From positions 1 to 15,814 of the forward strand of contig JACDDG010000012.1 of NCBI GenBank assembly GCA_013817115.1: a stretch of DNA of 15,814 bases, read 5' to 3'. The stretch's first letter is position 1. The number at the start of each line of letters is the position of its first letter. The notes under the pieces are model-generated. The model was not told the DNA's origin, made no database searches, and worked only from the letters and a program-made list of their open reading frames with translations. Source of the DNA: Parachlamydiaceae bacterium (GTDB lineage Bacteria; Chlamydiota; Chlamydiia; Chlamydiales; Parachlamydiaceae). Positions 6,482-14,679 of the stretch are shown here, piece after piece. The translations under genes were made by a program, and so were the position numbers.

Positions 6482-8752
6482 TTAAAAAGTCGAGCTAGGG
6501 ATTAAATGATCATATTTCCAACTATCAGGGAGAACACTGCCTAGATTAAAGTAGACCGTGAAACGATGTCGATCATTTTCAAAATGTTGATAAGAAAATT
6601 TGACTTGCCAAGCAGATTGCGGTTTACCAAGAAGGTCTATTCCGAATTCTGTGTAATCTGGTTGGTGATGTTTGCGATTCCATCCGTGACGCATTTGAAA
6701 GTCTAAGGCCCAAAGCGGGTGGAAGCGGTAAAAGCAATTAATGAGCAAAGTGTCGCGACGGTCGGAAAGCGTTGTTTTAGAAAGTTTTCTGGGAGATCGG
6801 TACGATTCAAGCATAAAATTAGTTGGATCTGCTTTTCGGAAGCAGAAAGAACTGCGATGGCGATATTCTGTGGTAATAGCTGCATTATCGCTAATCGTCA
6901 TTTCAGAGCGAAGGTTGAAATGATCGAGAGTATTGTGTTCGAAATCCCATGCAGTGCCTAGAGAATACCTCAGTTTAGGTGTCGGGTAATAGGTTAGATC
7001 GCAATACGCTTTGGGAATAGTTTGCGTAAATGTCTTGGAACAGAAAAAAGCATTTGCATACAGATCTATTTTCATAGGCCTGAAAAGAAGATTTTTTTTA
7101 TTTTTGAAGAAAAGATTCTGCTGCAAACCAAAGCGGAGCATATTAACTTGATAAAGCCCATCATCGATATCAAAAATAAAATGCTTTTTTGGTCTGGACG
7201 TGGGCATTGAATAAAATTCATAGCGTGCATAGGGGGCTATGGAATGTGTAAACAAGCTGTATTCTTTAAAAAAAGGAGCTCTCGCTTCCAACTTAAAATT
7301 AAGCATCGCTAAACAGTGATCTTTACTATGGTCAGGTAAATTACCATAGTAAATTACAGTACCTCCACATTCAGGGGTAACGATCAAAGAAGACGAAGTG
7401 TGAATAGGCCGGTATATTTGAGCTGAGTATTGAAAACGGCTTGAATCGTAGTCTGTATGGTGGCTTTGATTGGAGTATTTGTAGTTAAGGTATGAAGCTC
7501 TAAATGAATGGTTTGTAATAATTCCGGTGGATGCCAAATTAAAAGGTTTCACGCTTAAAGCGAAAGTTGGGAGTTCTTGTTTGAGACTTTGAAAATTATT
7601 AAGCCTCATTATTGCGGTGATATTGGCAATCCAGAGATTTTCCTGTCTTCGAATTTTTAATGCTGTGGCACCTACATATTCAAGGTCAAGACCACTGTCA
7701 CGATAGTCTGTGGCCATATATTGATCACTGAGCTTATCGTAGGTCAATTTAAAGGTAATTTTATCGTCAATAAAAGATCTAGAATAATCTCCTTGAAACC
7801 GGTAGCGAAATCTTTCCTTTGGATTTTCTATAGAAGAATCGCGTGCAATATAATTGATAGATTCGAAAGTCTCTTTGCGGTCATCGGATTTATAATAGGA
7901 TTCTAGACCGATGCCGGGGCCTCGGGTAACGCGATAATCAAACTTTAAAAAAGTTTTCCAGCCGTTCCAATCAAAGATCTGGTATAAAAATTCTACACGA
8001 GGGCCTTGTCGCCCACCCCAACGTGCAGAATAGCGCACTGGGGAGTCTAATATGTAATCTAAGTTGACTTTTAGGCAGGGGATCCATAACAAAGGAACAT
8101 TGTAGTACTGAAATTTTAGGTGACTAGTGACGAGGTCGTGATTGGAATAAAGTGTTGCTTCATCTGCAGTGAGTTTCCATTCCATCGCACATGTTTCAGA
8201 AGTCGTCAAATAGCCATTTTGTATTGTGTAGCTGCCATTGGCATGTAAAATAATACGCTCACCGCCAAAAAACCAGGGTTCTACTGCAGTCTTGCCTTCG
8301 TCGATAATTCCAGTTTTTTCCAAGAAATCGTATTCTAGTCGTTTACCAACGAAAATGTAGTCTCCAAATTCGAAAAGAAGGTCCCCTTCCGCTTCGACTC
8401 TGCAAGTGGCTATACCGTTAGTTTCATTGCGGATATATTCTAAGTGTTTGGCCTGTAAGCGGATGCCATCAGATGTGATTAGTCCACCTTGATCAGTTCT
8501 TAAGGTTCCGTCAGAATATTCAGGGTAGCGTAATTGGACTGTGATTCCTTCAGGGAGAGCTGATTGTTCTTGTGCTCCGTTTAGCGGGAGGGGGGAGAAG
8601 AAATTGAGAAGAATAAGCTGTAAAAGGAAAAAGCAAATAGTGAGTGGCTTAATGATTGGCTTAAAGAGGCATGTGATTTTTTTACGCCATCCAAAAGAAT
8701 ATGAGGGAGAGGAAAAGGGTGAGAATTTCAGTTTATTGTCCAGGCAATGCAT
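6482..8752 (-). CDS. lptD: LPS-assembly outer-membrane protein LptD (OstA/Imp)
   Basis: LptD is the outer-membrane barrel that, with LptE, inserts lipopolysaccharide into the outer leaflet. This 756-residue protein has a signal peptide with a long basic n-region and a core at about 36-58, with probable cleavage near NGA at 58-60. Residues 70 to about 220 are an OstA-type periplasmic domain: TSDGIRLQAKHLEY, VEAEGDLLFEFGD and WFFGGERI are typical segments. From about 225 it has alternating aromatic-rich strands of a large beta-barrel, and it ends in Phe, the usual barrel-assembly signal. Length is normal for the family. GGGA (8764-8761) lies eight bases before the ATG. It is the first gene of a probable unit with the ABC gene downstream. 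No separate LptE gene is seen here. Confidence 0.9.
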   Translation of the reverse strand: MHCLDNKLKFSPFSSPSYSFGWRKKITCLFKPIIKPLTICFFLLQLILLNFFSPLPLNGAQEQSALPEGITVQLRYPEYSDGTLRTDQGGLITSDGIRLQAKHLEYIRNETNGIATCRVEAEGDLLFEFGDYIFVGKRLEYDFLEKTGIIDEGKTAVEPWFFGGERIILHANGSYTIQNGYLTTSETCAMEWKLTADEATLYSNHDLVTSHLKFQYYNVPLLWIPCLKVNLDYILDSPVRYSARWGGRQGPRVEFLYQIFDWNGWKTFLKFDYRVTRGPGIGLESYYKSDDRKETFESINYIARDSSIENPKERFRYRFQGDYSRSFIDDKITFKLTYDKLSDQYMATDYRDSGLDLEYVGATALKIRRQENLWIANITAIMRLNNFQSLKQELPTFALSVKPFNLASTGIITNHSFRASYLNYKYSNQSHHTDYDSSRFQYSAQIYRPIHTSSSLIVTPECGGTVIYYGNLPDHSKDHCLAMLNFKLEARAPFFKEYSLFTHSIAPYARYEFYSMPTSRPKKHFIFDIDDGLYQVNMLRFGLQQNLFFKNKKNLLFRPMKIDLYANAFFCSKTFTQTIPKAYCDLTYYPTPKLRYSLGTAWDFEHNTLDHFNLRSEMTISDNAAITTEYRHRSSFCFRKADPTNFMLESYRSPRKLSKTTLSDRRDTLLINCFYRFHPLWALDFQMRHGWNRKHHQPDYTEFGIDLLGKPQSAWQVKFSYQHFENDRHRFTVYFNLGSVLPDSWKYDHLIPSSTF

Positions 8753-9111
8753 TAGCGTTTTCCCAGTAGCCGGTATTTTTATGTATTCTTGTCTGACTTC
8801 GGCGCGGCGGAGTTCAGGAATTTAAAATCGAATTTTTGAGTTTATTTTGATTAAAATCTCTTGCGATACTGGTAACATCTTACACCTTGGGGCTTTAATA
8901 GATCAAGAGTTGAAAAGGAGTTCATTTTGAGCAAATAATTTTTGGCAAATTTTTAAAGGGGAGTGCAGGAGCTTGTGGAAAGTGAAGGATAAGGGCGAAA
9001 ATTAGTTTATGTTCAGTTATCAAAATTTTGAAAATCTTTTAGGATGCTTTTTATTGTTCGTTAGATTATAATTCAATTAATTAAATTTAACTTTGTAACT
9101 TTGGATATCAA
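8753..9111. other. Divergent intergenic region between lptD and the ankyrin gene
   Basis: A 359-bp gap with no credible ORF. A GC-rich patch with imperfect dyad symmetry lies at about 8797-8817 in otherwise AT-rich DNA. A consensus TATAAT faces the ankyrin gene at 9067-9072. I see no convincing promoter for lptD. Confidence 0.5.
9067..9072 (+). promoter_or_regulatory. Candidate -10 element for the ankyrin gene
   Basis: A perfect TATAAT sits 39 bp upstream of the ATG at 9112. The sequence 16 to 18 bp upstream (around ATGCTT) is a poor -35, so only the -10 is supported. Confidence 0.35.
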
Positions 9112-10635
9112 ATGAATGCACCTTCTTTTTATACATCTAAACAACAGCCTTTAACTTGGGGTCAGACGTTCCACAATATCGGAGCTAGCTGTCTCTACGT
9201 ACCTTATTTTCATTCACATTATGATGAAATTGATGGATCTACTCTGGAATTAAGCCGCAGGGTTAAAATTGTTCCTTCTTTATGGGATCCGATTGCGCTG
9301 ATCGCAAAGGCTATTTTAGCGGCGACTTTTTTTGTCCCAGTTGTTTGTTATTTACTATCCAGGATCTCGCCGACGCGTCTTAGCTTGCAAAGGTTCGATA
9401 CACTTTACGGACAATTACCTTATGAGGAAAAAAAGTATTTAATTAATGAATTTATTAATCAGGATGTTTCAGAAATTATTCATTCACCTAATCTACTTCT
9501 TAAGATTGCTCATAGTTTTCGGTGCATTGAAAACGAAGTGCTAATTAAAAATCATCTTATTAAAAACGACCCTCAACTTCGCAAAATTTTTGACTATCCT
9601 GACTCAGAAATTTTAAAATTAATTAAGAAAGATGATTGTCAAAGTTTGCAAGCTATCCTAAATGATGGTTACGCACCGAATAATAAAGTATTTTATAGTA
9701 GCAACATATATGATGCGCCCAAAAGTCAAACACTATTACATCTCGCTATTCGCCATGGAAGTGTAAATGTCATTAAGGAGCTACTCAAGAGGCTTACAAT
9801 TGAAGATATTAATGCAAAGAATATCGAAGGCCTTACATATTTGCATATTATTTCATGTCAAGATTTTGAGGATGAAGATGTCCGGGATGAATTAGTGAAG
9901 ATTTTAATTGATAAAGGCGCTGACGCTAATATTGCTAATGATGAGGGAGAATTACCACTCCATAAGGCTGTAAAGCTTTGTTTTAATAGTCTAAAATATG
10001 GCCCTAGTATTAACTTTCTTCAGATTTTAGCTAAAAATACGATAAATATTAATTCAATTGACTCTAATGGCAAAACTGCTTTAACATATGCAGTGTCTCA
10101 ATGTAATTTTAAATTAGTACAGTTTTTAATTAAAAAGGGTGCAGACGTAAATGTTAAACTTAATTTTAATGGCCGTTCTCTATTGCATTTTTCTGTACAA
10201 AGTCAATCCAATTCCAGAATTATGAAGTTATTGTTGCAACAATGTAACGATCTTCCTACTCAAATTAATGTTCAAGATGAGAATGGGTGGACACCTCTCC
10301 ATCATGCAACCTTTAATTTAAATGTCGAAATGGTAAAATTGCTCACTGATTATGAAGCTAATGCTAACATGCTTTCGTTTTATTTTGAAAAGCCTAAGAA
10401 GTTGGCCCAGGAACAAAAAGAAAAACATATGGAGTGGCATTGGAGGGTTTCTAATAACCTCAATAAATGCGAAGAAATTATTAATTTTTTAGATCAAGAA
10501 GAAATCGGTGGGCCGCAATTAAGGCTATTATATAAAATTAAAGCAAAGGGGATTGACGAACCCAGTTTTCCAACACTTCCAAAGGAATTGCAAAGTTATA
10601 TTATTGATTTAGCATTTGCTGTAAATAAAACGTAA
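9112..10635 (+). CDS. Ankyrin-repeat protein with membrane segment and short F-box-like C-terminus
   Basis: A 507-residue candidate effector. The N-terminal 55 residues are soluble, and 60-84 is a hydrophobic segment ending in basic residues. Residues 90-200 are helical and unassigned. About six ankyrin repeats follow, roughly at 206-235, 240-272, 278-312, 320-350, 354-385 and 391-421, recognisable by TxLHLA-type helices and GADANI/GADVNV turns. The C-terminus carries FPTLPKELQSYIIDLA (486-501), which resembles the start of an F-box. Ankyrin domains with C-terminal F-box-like ends are known in poxviruses and several intracellular bacteria, where they recruit host SCF ubiquitin ligase. Here the motif is only about 20 residues long, so that role is inferred. 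The binding site before the ATG is weak (TTGGA). It has low GC, like its surroundings, and is convergent with the HEAT-repeat gene. Confidence 0.8.
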   Translation: MNAPSFYTSKQQPLTWGQTFHNIGASCLYVPYFHSHYDEIDGSTLELSRRVKIVPSLWDPIALIAKAILAATFFVPVVCYLLSRISPTRLSLQRFDTLYGQLPYEEKKYLINEFINQDVSEIIHSPNLLLKIAHSFRCIENEVLIKNHLIKNDPQLRKIFDYPDSEILKLIKKDDCQSLQAILNDGYAPNNKVFYSSNIYDAPKSQTLLHLAIRHGSVNVIKELLKRLTIEDINAKNIEGLTYLHIISCQDFEDEDVRDELVKILIDKGADANIANDEGELPLHKAVKLCFNSLKYGPSINFLQILAKNTININSIDSNGKTALTYAVSQCNFKLVQFLIKKGADVNVKLNFNGRSLLHFSVQSQSNSRIMKLLLQQCNDLPTQINVQDENGWTPLHHATFNLNVEMVKLLTDYEANANMLSFYFEKPKKLAQEQKEKHMEWHWRVSNNLNKCEEIINFLDQEEIGGPQLRLLYKIKAKGIDEPSFPTLPKELQSYIIDLAFAVNKT

Positions 10636-10677
10636 AGTTATTTAAGTGAGACATCAATAAAATTAAGAATAAAGGAT

Positions 10678-10835
10678 GCTAACGACAAAAGCTCTTAAGG
10701 CAAAGGACAATAACGACTCCAAAAGAGACCTTACAGACGTCTAATATCAACCTAAAGAGCAATAACAGTTGTCATTGGGTCCTTCGAGTGGTTATTGTCC
10801 TTTGTCTTTAAGGCGTTGCACCTTCTATCGTTATC
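10678..10835. repeat. 158-bp imperfect inverted repeat between convergent genes
   Basis: The left arm (10678-10719) and right arm (10786-10835) are imperfect reverse complements. The core CAAAGGACAATAAC (10701-10714) matches 10791-10804 perfectly and is followed by one mismatch and then ACTC. Outward, CTTAA and TAACGA are shared with a gap of about eight bases in one arm. The centre holds the palindrome AGACGTCT and further inverted segments around 10765-10785. It fills the gap between the ankyrin and HEAT genes, ending three bases before the HEAT stop codon. It may be a bidirectional terminator, a structured RNA, or a MITE-like repeat. Confidence 0.65.
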
Positions 10836-10837
10836 TT

Positions 10838-12556
10838 CTAAAGTGTGGCCCTAATAAGAAGCCCTGCTAAAGCGTATTTGTTTTTGCTATTGCCATGTCT
10901 TATCGCTTCTAGAAGTACATTTATACCATTATTGTCTTGCTTTTTCGTTAATGCCTCAAAGGTTTCAATTAACAAACGTGATGTCTCATGCGGGGTTATC
11001 TGATAAGTAGATTTCTCGTCGTCAAGCTCCCAGGGGATAAGTGGTCTTAGCTGAATAAAATCTTCGCTCGCCTGTTGCTTTACCCAATTAGAAAGGTTAT
11101 CCACATAAGGACCTTCTTCGCCCAGGCGAAAAAGAGCCAAATTACAATAATTTCGTACTAGTGGAGCTCCGGGACATTGCTGATATCTCTTAAGCAATTC
11201 AATTGCTTGGGAAGATTGGAGCTTTTCTAAAAGATCTATAGCACTAGGAATTAAATCGGTTTGTTGCTTATTAAAAATTAGTGCACAAATTTCTAAAAAA
11301 TGTTTTTCCGGTAAATTTGCCGCTTCAGCCAATACAGACTCACGTAAACTTAATGAAATTTCAAGCTCTATTGATGACTCGTCAAATTGTTGTCTTCCAG
11401 ATGGAACTGGCTTCCAATAATAAAATCCCTTCCCTCTAGATGTCGATTTAACAAAAACTAGATCTCTCGAATCTTTGATTAAGATTTCTTGTAGCGTTGG
11501 AAGGCATCTAACATCTTGTAGTTTTAACTGAGCAAGTGTTGCATTAGTCCGAATTGTGAAATCAGAAGATTGAAGAAGCCGTGAGAGCGTTTCTTCTGTT
11601 CCGGCTATATCTCCGAGAAGGTTTATCGCGTAAAGATCCCCTTGACAAGCAAGCTCTTTGATCCTCTCCAAAGCAAACGACCGCCCCATCGCATAGAGGG
11701 ATTTTAATGCTGCCAATCTTACTACAGGTGAAAGGGCAGTTAGACTAATTTGATATAAGCGTTCTGCTGAGGCTTCGTCATTCAAGATACCTAAGGCTAA
11801 AGCACAGACTTCTTGCTGTGCATCAGAAGAATGTATACCCAGATTTCTTATTTTGGAAAGTAAATCATCTCTGCCACAGCGAGCACAACTTATTACAGCT
11901 TCGAGCCGAACCGCTTCTTGGGGATGGTTTAGAAGCTTTCTTAGCATTCGAAATGCTTCCGCATCATCTACCAGTGCAAAAAGTTGTGGAAATAAAGGTA
12001 GAAGTTCATTGTCTACTTTACCCATCAATGATTCAATTTGACAAGATGCTCTAGGAGATTTTTTAATTGCTAACTGATGTAATGCTTCAAGGCGGATAAT
12101 TAGATAGTTAGAACGAAGTGCTTGCTGTAAGTAAATGTCAGCTTCATCATGTTGGCAACGTGCTAAAAAATTAAGGGACAAGAGTTGTAGCTGTGGTATG
12201 GAAGAGTTAATTCCTTTTGCTAAAATCGGAAGCGCTCTTTCATTCATGGCGATGCCGGCTCCAAAGATAGCCATACGCTGTACGTCAGGATCAGAACTGC
12301 GAGCTCCATGTTCCAATAGACTTAACCCTAATTGTTGCAAGAATTCAGTGTCATGATCTGCATTTTGGAAATGCTTGCAATACAGATCTAAAGCCGCGTC
12401 TACTTGTCCTTTATGGATAAGAAATAGTGCTTGTTTTGGGCATGAAGGTTTCTGGGCAGACCCTTCATAACAAGTTACCTCAATACTCAAAGATAAGATT
12501 AGGAATAAAAAAACCCCAGCAATAAGAGAAGGCTTTAAAGATATAATAGTAGTCAA
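10838..12556 (-). CDS. Exported HEAT-repeat protein, 572 aa
   Basis: Residues 9-29 are a hydrophobic signal peptide or anchor, so the protein is exported or anchored in the inner membrane facing the periplasm. From about 45-85 there is a TPR-like helical pair (LIHKGQVDAALDLYCKH). Between 90 and 345 many helix pairs with the pattern VRLEAVISCARCG, VVRLAALKSLYAMG and IRTNATLAQL are typical HEAT repeats. A non-repeat insert at 364-405 contains SRGKGFYYWKP, followed by more helices to the end. I recall similar HEAT proteins in chlamydiae, but no function. HEAT arrays usually act as protein-binding scaffolds. The start is a TTG with TTTGGA six bases upstream; there is no in-frame ATG nearby that would keep the signal sequence. 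Confidence 0.75.
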   Translation of the reverse strand: MTTIISLKPSLIAGVFLFLILSLSIEVTCYEGSAQKPSCPKQALFLIHKGQVDAALDLYCKHFQNADHDTEFLQQLGLSLLEHGARSSDPDVQRMAIFGAGIAMNERALPILAKGINSSIPQLQLLSLNFLARCQHDEADIYLQQALRSNYLIIRLEALHQLAIKKSPRASCQIESLMGKVDNELLPLFPQLFALVDDAEAFRMLRKLLNHPQEAVRLEAVISCARCGRDDLLSKIRNLGIHSSDAQQEVCALALGILNDEASAERLYQISLTALSPVVRLAALKSLYAMGRSFALERIKELACQGDLYAINLLGDIAGTEETLSRLLQSSDFTIRTNATLAQLKLQDVRCLPTLQEILIKDSRDLVFVKSTSRGKGFYYWKPVPSGRQQFDESSIELEISLSLRESVLAEAANLPEKHFLEICALIFNKQQTDLIPSAIDLLEKLQSSQAIELLKRYQQCPGAPLVRNYCNLALFRLGEEGPYVDNLSNWVKQQASEDFIQLRPLIPWELDDEKSTYQITPHETSRLLIETFEALTKKQDNNGINVLLEAIRHGNSKNKYALAGLLIRATL

Positions 12557-12899
12557 TGCAAATCCAAAGTTATAGAGTTAAATTTCTCAGTTTGTCAGTA
12601 TTGAGTTGTCTTTGTCAATGAATTTTTGTGATCTTATTTTTTGCTAATGTTATTACCTCTTGAGGCTTATGACGGGGCATTCTTTCTCATTTGCCGAGCT
12701 AGTCGTTCAAACCTTTTTTTTGAGTTGCGCTTTATTCATCACGATTTTATGATCAGGACAAGTTTTATTTTACTAATAAATATATAATAAAAAATATTAT
12801 ACATATTGATTTAACCTTCAATGTGGAAGGCTCTTTCTTATGGTAAAGTTGTAAACTTATTGATAGCACTTTCAAATAAAATTTTTTAAAGGAATTTGC
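12557..12899. other. Divergent intergenic region before the ammonia-lyase gene
   Basis: A 343-bp AT-rich gap. It has a TATAAT at 12783-12788 and a small hairpin CCTTC/GAAGG (12815-12819 and 12826-12830) followed by a pyrimidine-rich tract. TTGTAA (12849-12854) and TTGATA (12860-12865) resemble -35 elements but have no well-spaced -10. Promoters for both flanking genes must lie here, but I cannot assign them. No ORF was recognised. Confidence 0.5.
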
Positions 12900-14549
12900 A
12901 TGATATACTTAGGTAAACGTTATCCCTTTGGTTTTAAAGAATTTCGAGAAATCGTTTTTCAAAAGAAACCGTTTGCTATATGTCCCTTTGCAGCACAACG
13001 ATTGGAAGAAACGCGATCATTTATAGAGGCTCTTTTAGCTGAAAATATCAAAGTTTATGGATTGACAACGGGATTTGCAGATCTTAGGCACCAATCCGTT
13101 GATCCCCATAGTGCGGCTCAGCTTTCTTGTAATTTAATCGAAAGTCATGATGCCGGAATAGGCGCCTCTTTGGATCCGGATGTAATTTTAGGCGCCATGG
13201 TAGTGCGAGCCTCGTCTCTAGCCAAAGGATATTCGGGATTTCAACTTCGCAGCCTTAATACACTTCTTGAGATGATTCAACACAATATTATTCCCATAAT
13301 TCCAAAAACAGGTTCTTTGGGAGCAAGCGGAGACTTGGCTTTTCTTGCAAGGGTCGGTCGTGCGATGATGGGTGCTGAAGTCCCTGTTTGGCATCATGGG
13401 GTCTTAACAACGGCAGCTATTGCTTTTAAAAATACAGGAATTGAACCTTTTGAACCTCTTGCGAAAGAGGGGCTGGCGATGACCAATGGGACCTCTTTTA
13501 TGATTTCAAGCATGGCTATTGCTTTTCTAAAGCAATTGCATGCTCTAGAGAACATTTTAGCGATGCAAGGACTATTTCTGAATAGCGTGGAGGCAATTGA
13601 TGCTGCTTTTAATGATTGCATTCAGGGTGTGCGGAATCAATCAGGCCAGACGAAAATTGCGAAGGTCATTTCAAAACACTTTGTTAATTCTCCTTTTATT
13701 GATTTTACCGGTGTGCAAGATGACTATTGCATCCGATGTTTGCCGCAGTTACTTGGCTCGAAAATTGAGATTATTTTGGAGCAATATTCCAAAATTCAAA
13801 ATGAGCTCAATGCTGTAACCGATAATCCACTTTTGTTTAAAGAAGATGAGATTAGTAGTGACGTTGATCCACGACGCATTTTTCAATTTAAAGGGGAAAA
13901 TTGGGCTGTTTTGTCGGGTGGAAATTTTCATGGTGAAATTATTACAACAATTGCAGATGTCATTTGTGCTGCCAATGCTAAAATTGCTTTAACGTTGGAA
14001 AGACAAATCACATATATGTTGAATCCATTTCGAAATAAAAATCGTCTTCCGACCTACTTAATTCCTAATTCTGAGGAGGTGGGATTATCTTCAGGGTACA
14101 TGATTACCCAATATACAGCCAATGCACTTGCTCAGAAAATCGCTCAGTTTGGAATACCGACATCTATATTTAATATCACAAGTGCTAATGAATCAGAAGA
14201 TGTAGTCAGTTATGGTGCAACAGCTGTTGAGCGGTTGCTTCAGCAGGTTCAGCTTTTAAAAGAATTAAACACCATCTATCTTTGTGTAGCCTTGCAAGCT
14301 TATTCAATTGCACGACAAAAGAAAATAGCTGAGGGGAGTACAATTCCTTCTGAGTTGTTAGCGGAAAGGCTTTTTCAGGAGTCGGTTGCATTTAATGGGG
14401 AGACTTTTCCACATGTTATAGATGCAAGTTTTGATAAGAGATATGAAAAAGCACAAAAGTTTTTAGACACGGATTGTTTGCGGGAGATTATGGGTTTTCC
14501 GCTTGAGGCGTTGGTTCAGGATTCGCTTGAAGAATTGATTGTAGATTAA
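12900..14549 (+). CDS. hutH: MIO-dependent aromatic amino acid ammonia-lyase, histidine ammonia-lyase-like
   Basis: The family removes ammonia from His, Phe or Tyr using a methylidene-imidazolone made from an Ala-Ser-Gly triad. That triad is A142-S143-G144 in GSLGASGD. Other active-site elements are present: Y53 in YGLTTGF, H83 in ESHDAG (the position that selects histidine in bacterial HutH), N196 in AMTNGTS, Y276 and R279 in QDDYCIRC, TDNPL (307-311) and GGNFHGE (340-346). The C-terminal loop reads SANESEDVVSYG (428-439), where HutH has SANQEDHVSM. Valine thus replaces the His, and a residue is inserted. At 549 residues it is somewhat longer than HutH (about 510). No urocanase or imidazolonepropionase gene lies beside it. 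Histidine is the likeliest substrate, but tyrosine or phenylalanine is possible. AAAGGA (12888-12893) is six bases before the ATG. Confidence 0.85.
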   Translation: MIYLGKRYPFGFKEFREIVFQKKPFAICPFAAQRLEETRSFIEALLAENIKVYGLTTGFADLRHQSVDPHSAAQLSCNLIESHDAGIGASLDPDVILGAMVVRASSLAKGYSGFQLRSLNTLLEMIQHNIIPIIPKTGSLGASGDLAFLARVGRAMMGAEVPVWHHGVLTTAAIAFKNTGIEPFEPLAKEGLAMTNGTSFMISSMAIAFLKQLHALENILAMQGLFLNSVEAIDAAFNDCIQGVRNQSGQTKIAKVISKHFVNSPFIDFTGVQDDYCIRCLPQLLGSKIEIILEQYSKIQNELNAVTDNPLLFKEDEISSDVDPRRIFQFKGENWAVLSGGNFHGEIITTIADVICAANAKIALTLERQITYMLNPFRNKNRLPTYLIPNSEEVGLSSGYMITQYTANALAQKIAQFGIPTSIFNITSANESEDVVSYGATAVERLLQQVQLLKELNTIYLCVALQAYSIARQKKIAEGSTIPSELLAERLFQESVAFNGETFPHVIDASFDKRYEKAQKFLDTDCLREIMGFPLEALVQDSLEELIVD

Positions 14550-14635
14550 TAAGAAGTTATATTTTGATGTCTTCAATTATTGTGGCTGCAGTGTTTTTTG
14601 AGCTTGCCTAAGGGCCATTTCATCTAAGTATAAGA

Positions 14636-14665
14636 GACAGGAAGCTTATGATTAAGCTTCCTGTC
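14636..14665. terminator. 12-bp stem-loop between convergent genes
   Basis: GACAGGAAGCTT (14636-14647) and AAGCTTCCTGTC (14654-14665) form a perfect 12-bp stem around a 6-base loop. It lies between the ends of the ammonia-lyase and collagen-like genes, so it probably serves both. On the minus strand it is followed by TCTTATACTT, a modest T-rich tract; on the plus strand no T-run follows. Confidence 0.65.
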
Positions 14666-14679
14666 ATCCAGACTTAAAC

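Noticed and set aside
8541..8825. 94-codon plus-strand ORF at the lptD 5' end
   Set aside because: It is antisense to the lptD signal-peptide and early coding region and has a basic, random-looking composition.
10678..10835. Complete insertion sequence
   Set aside because: The inverted repeat has no transposase ORF between its arms, and no target-site duplication could be seen.
12783..12788. TATAAT before the ammonia-lyase gene as its promoter
   Set aside because: It lies over 110 bp from the start codon in a run of A and T with no -35 partner, so chance occurrence is likely.
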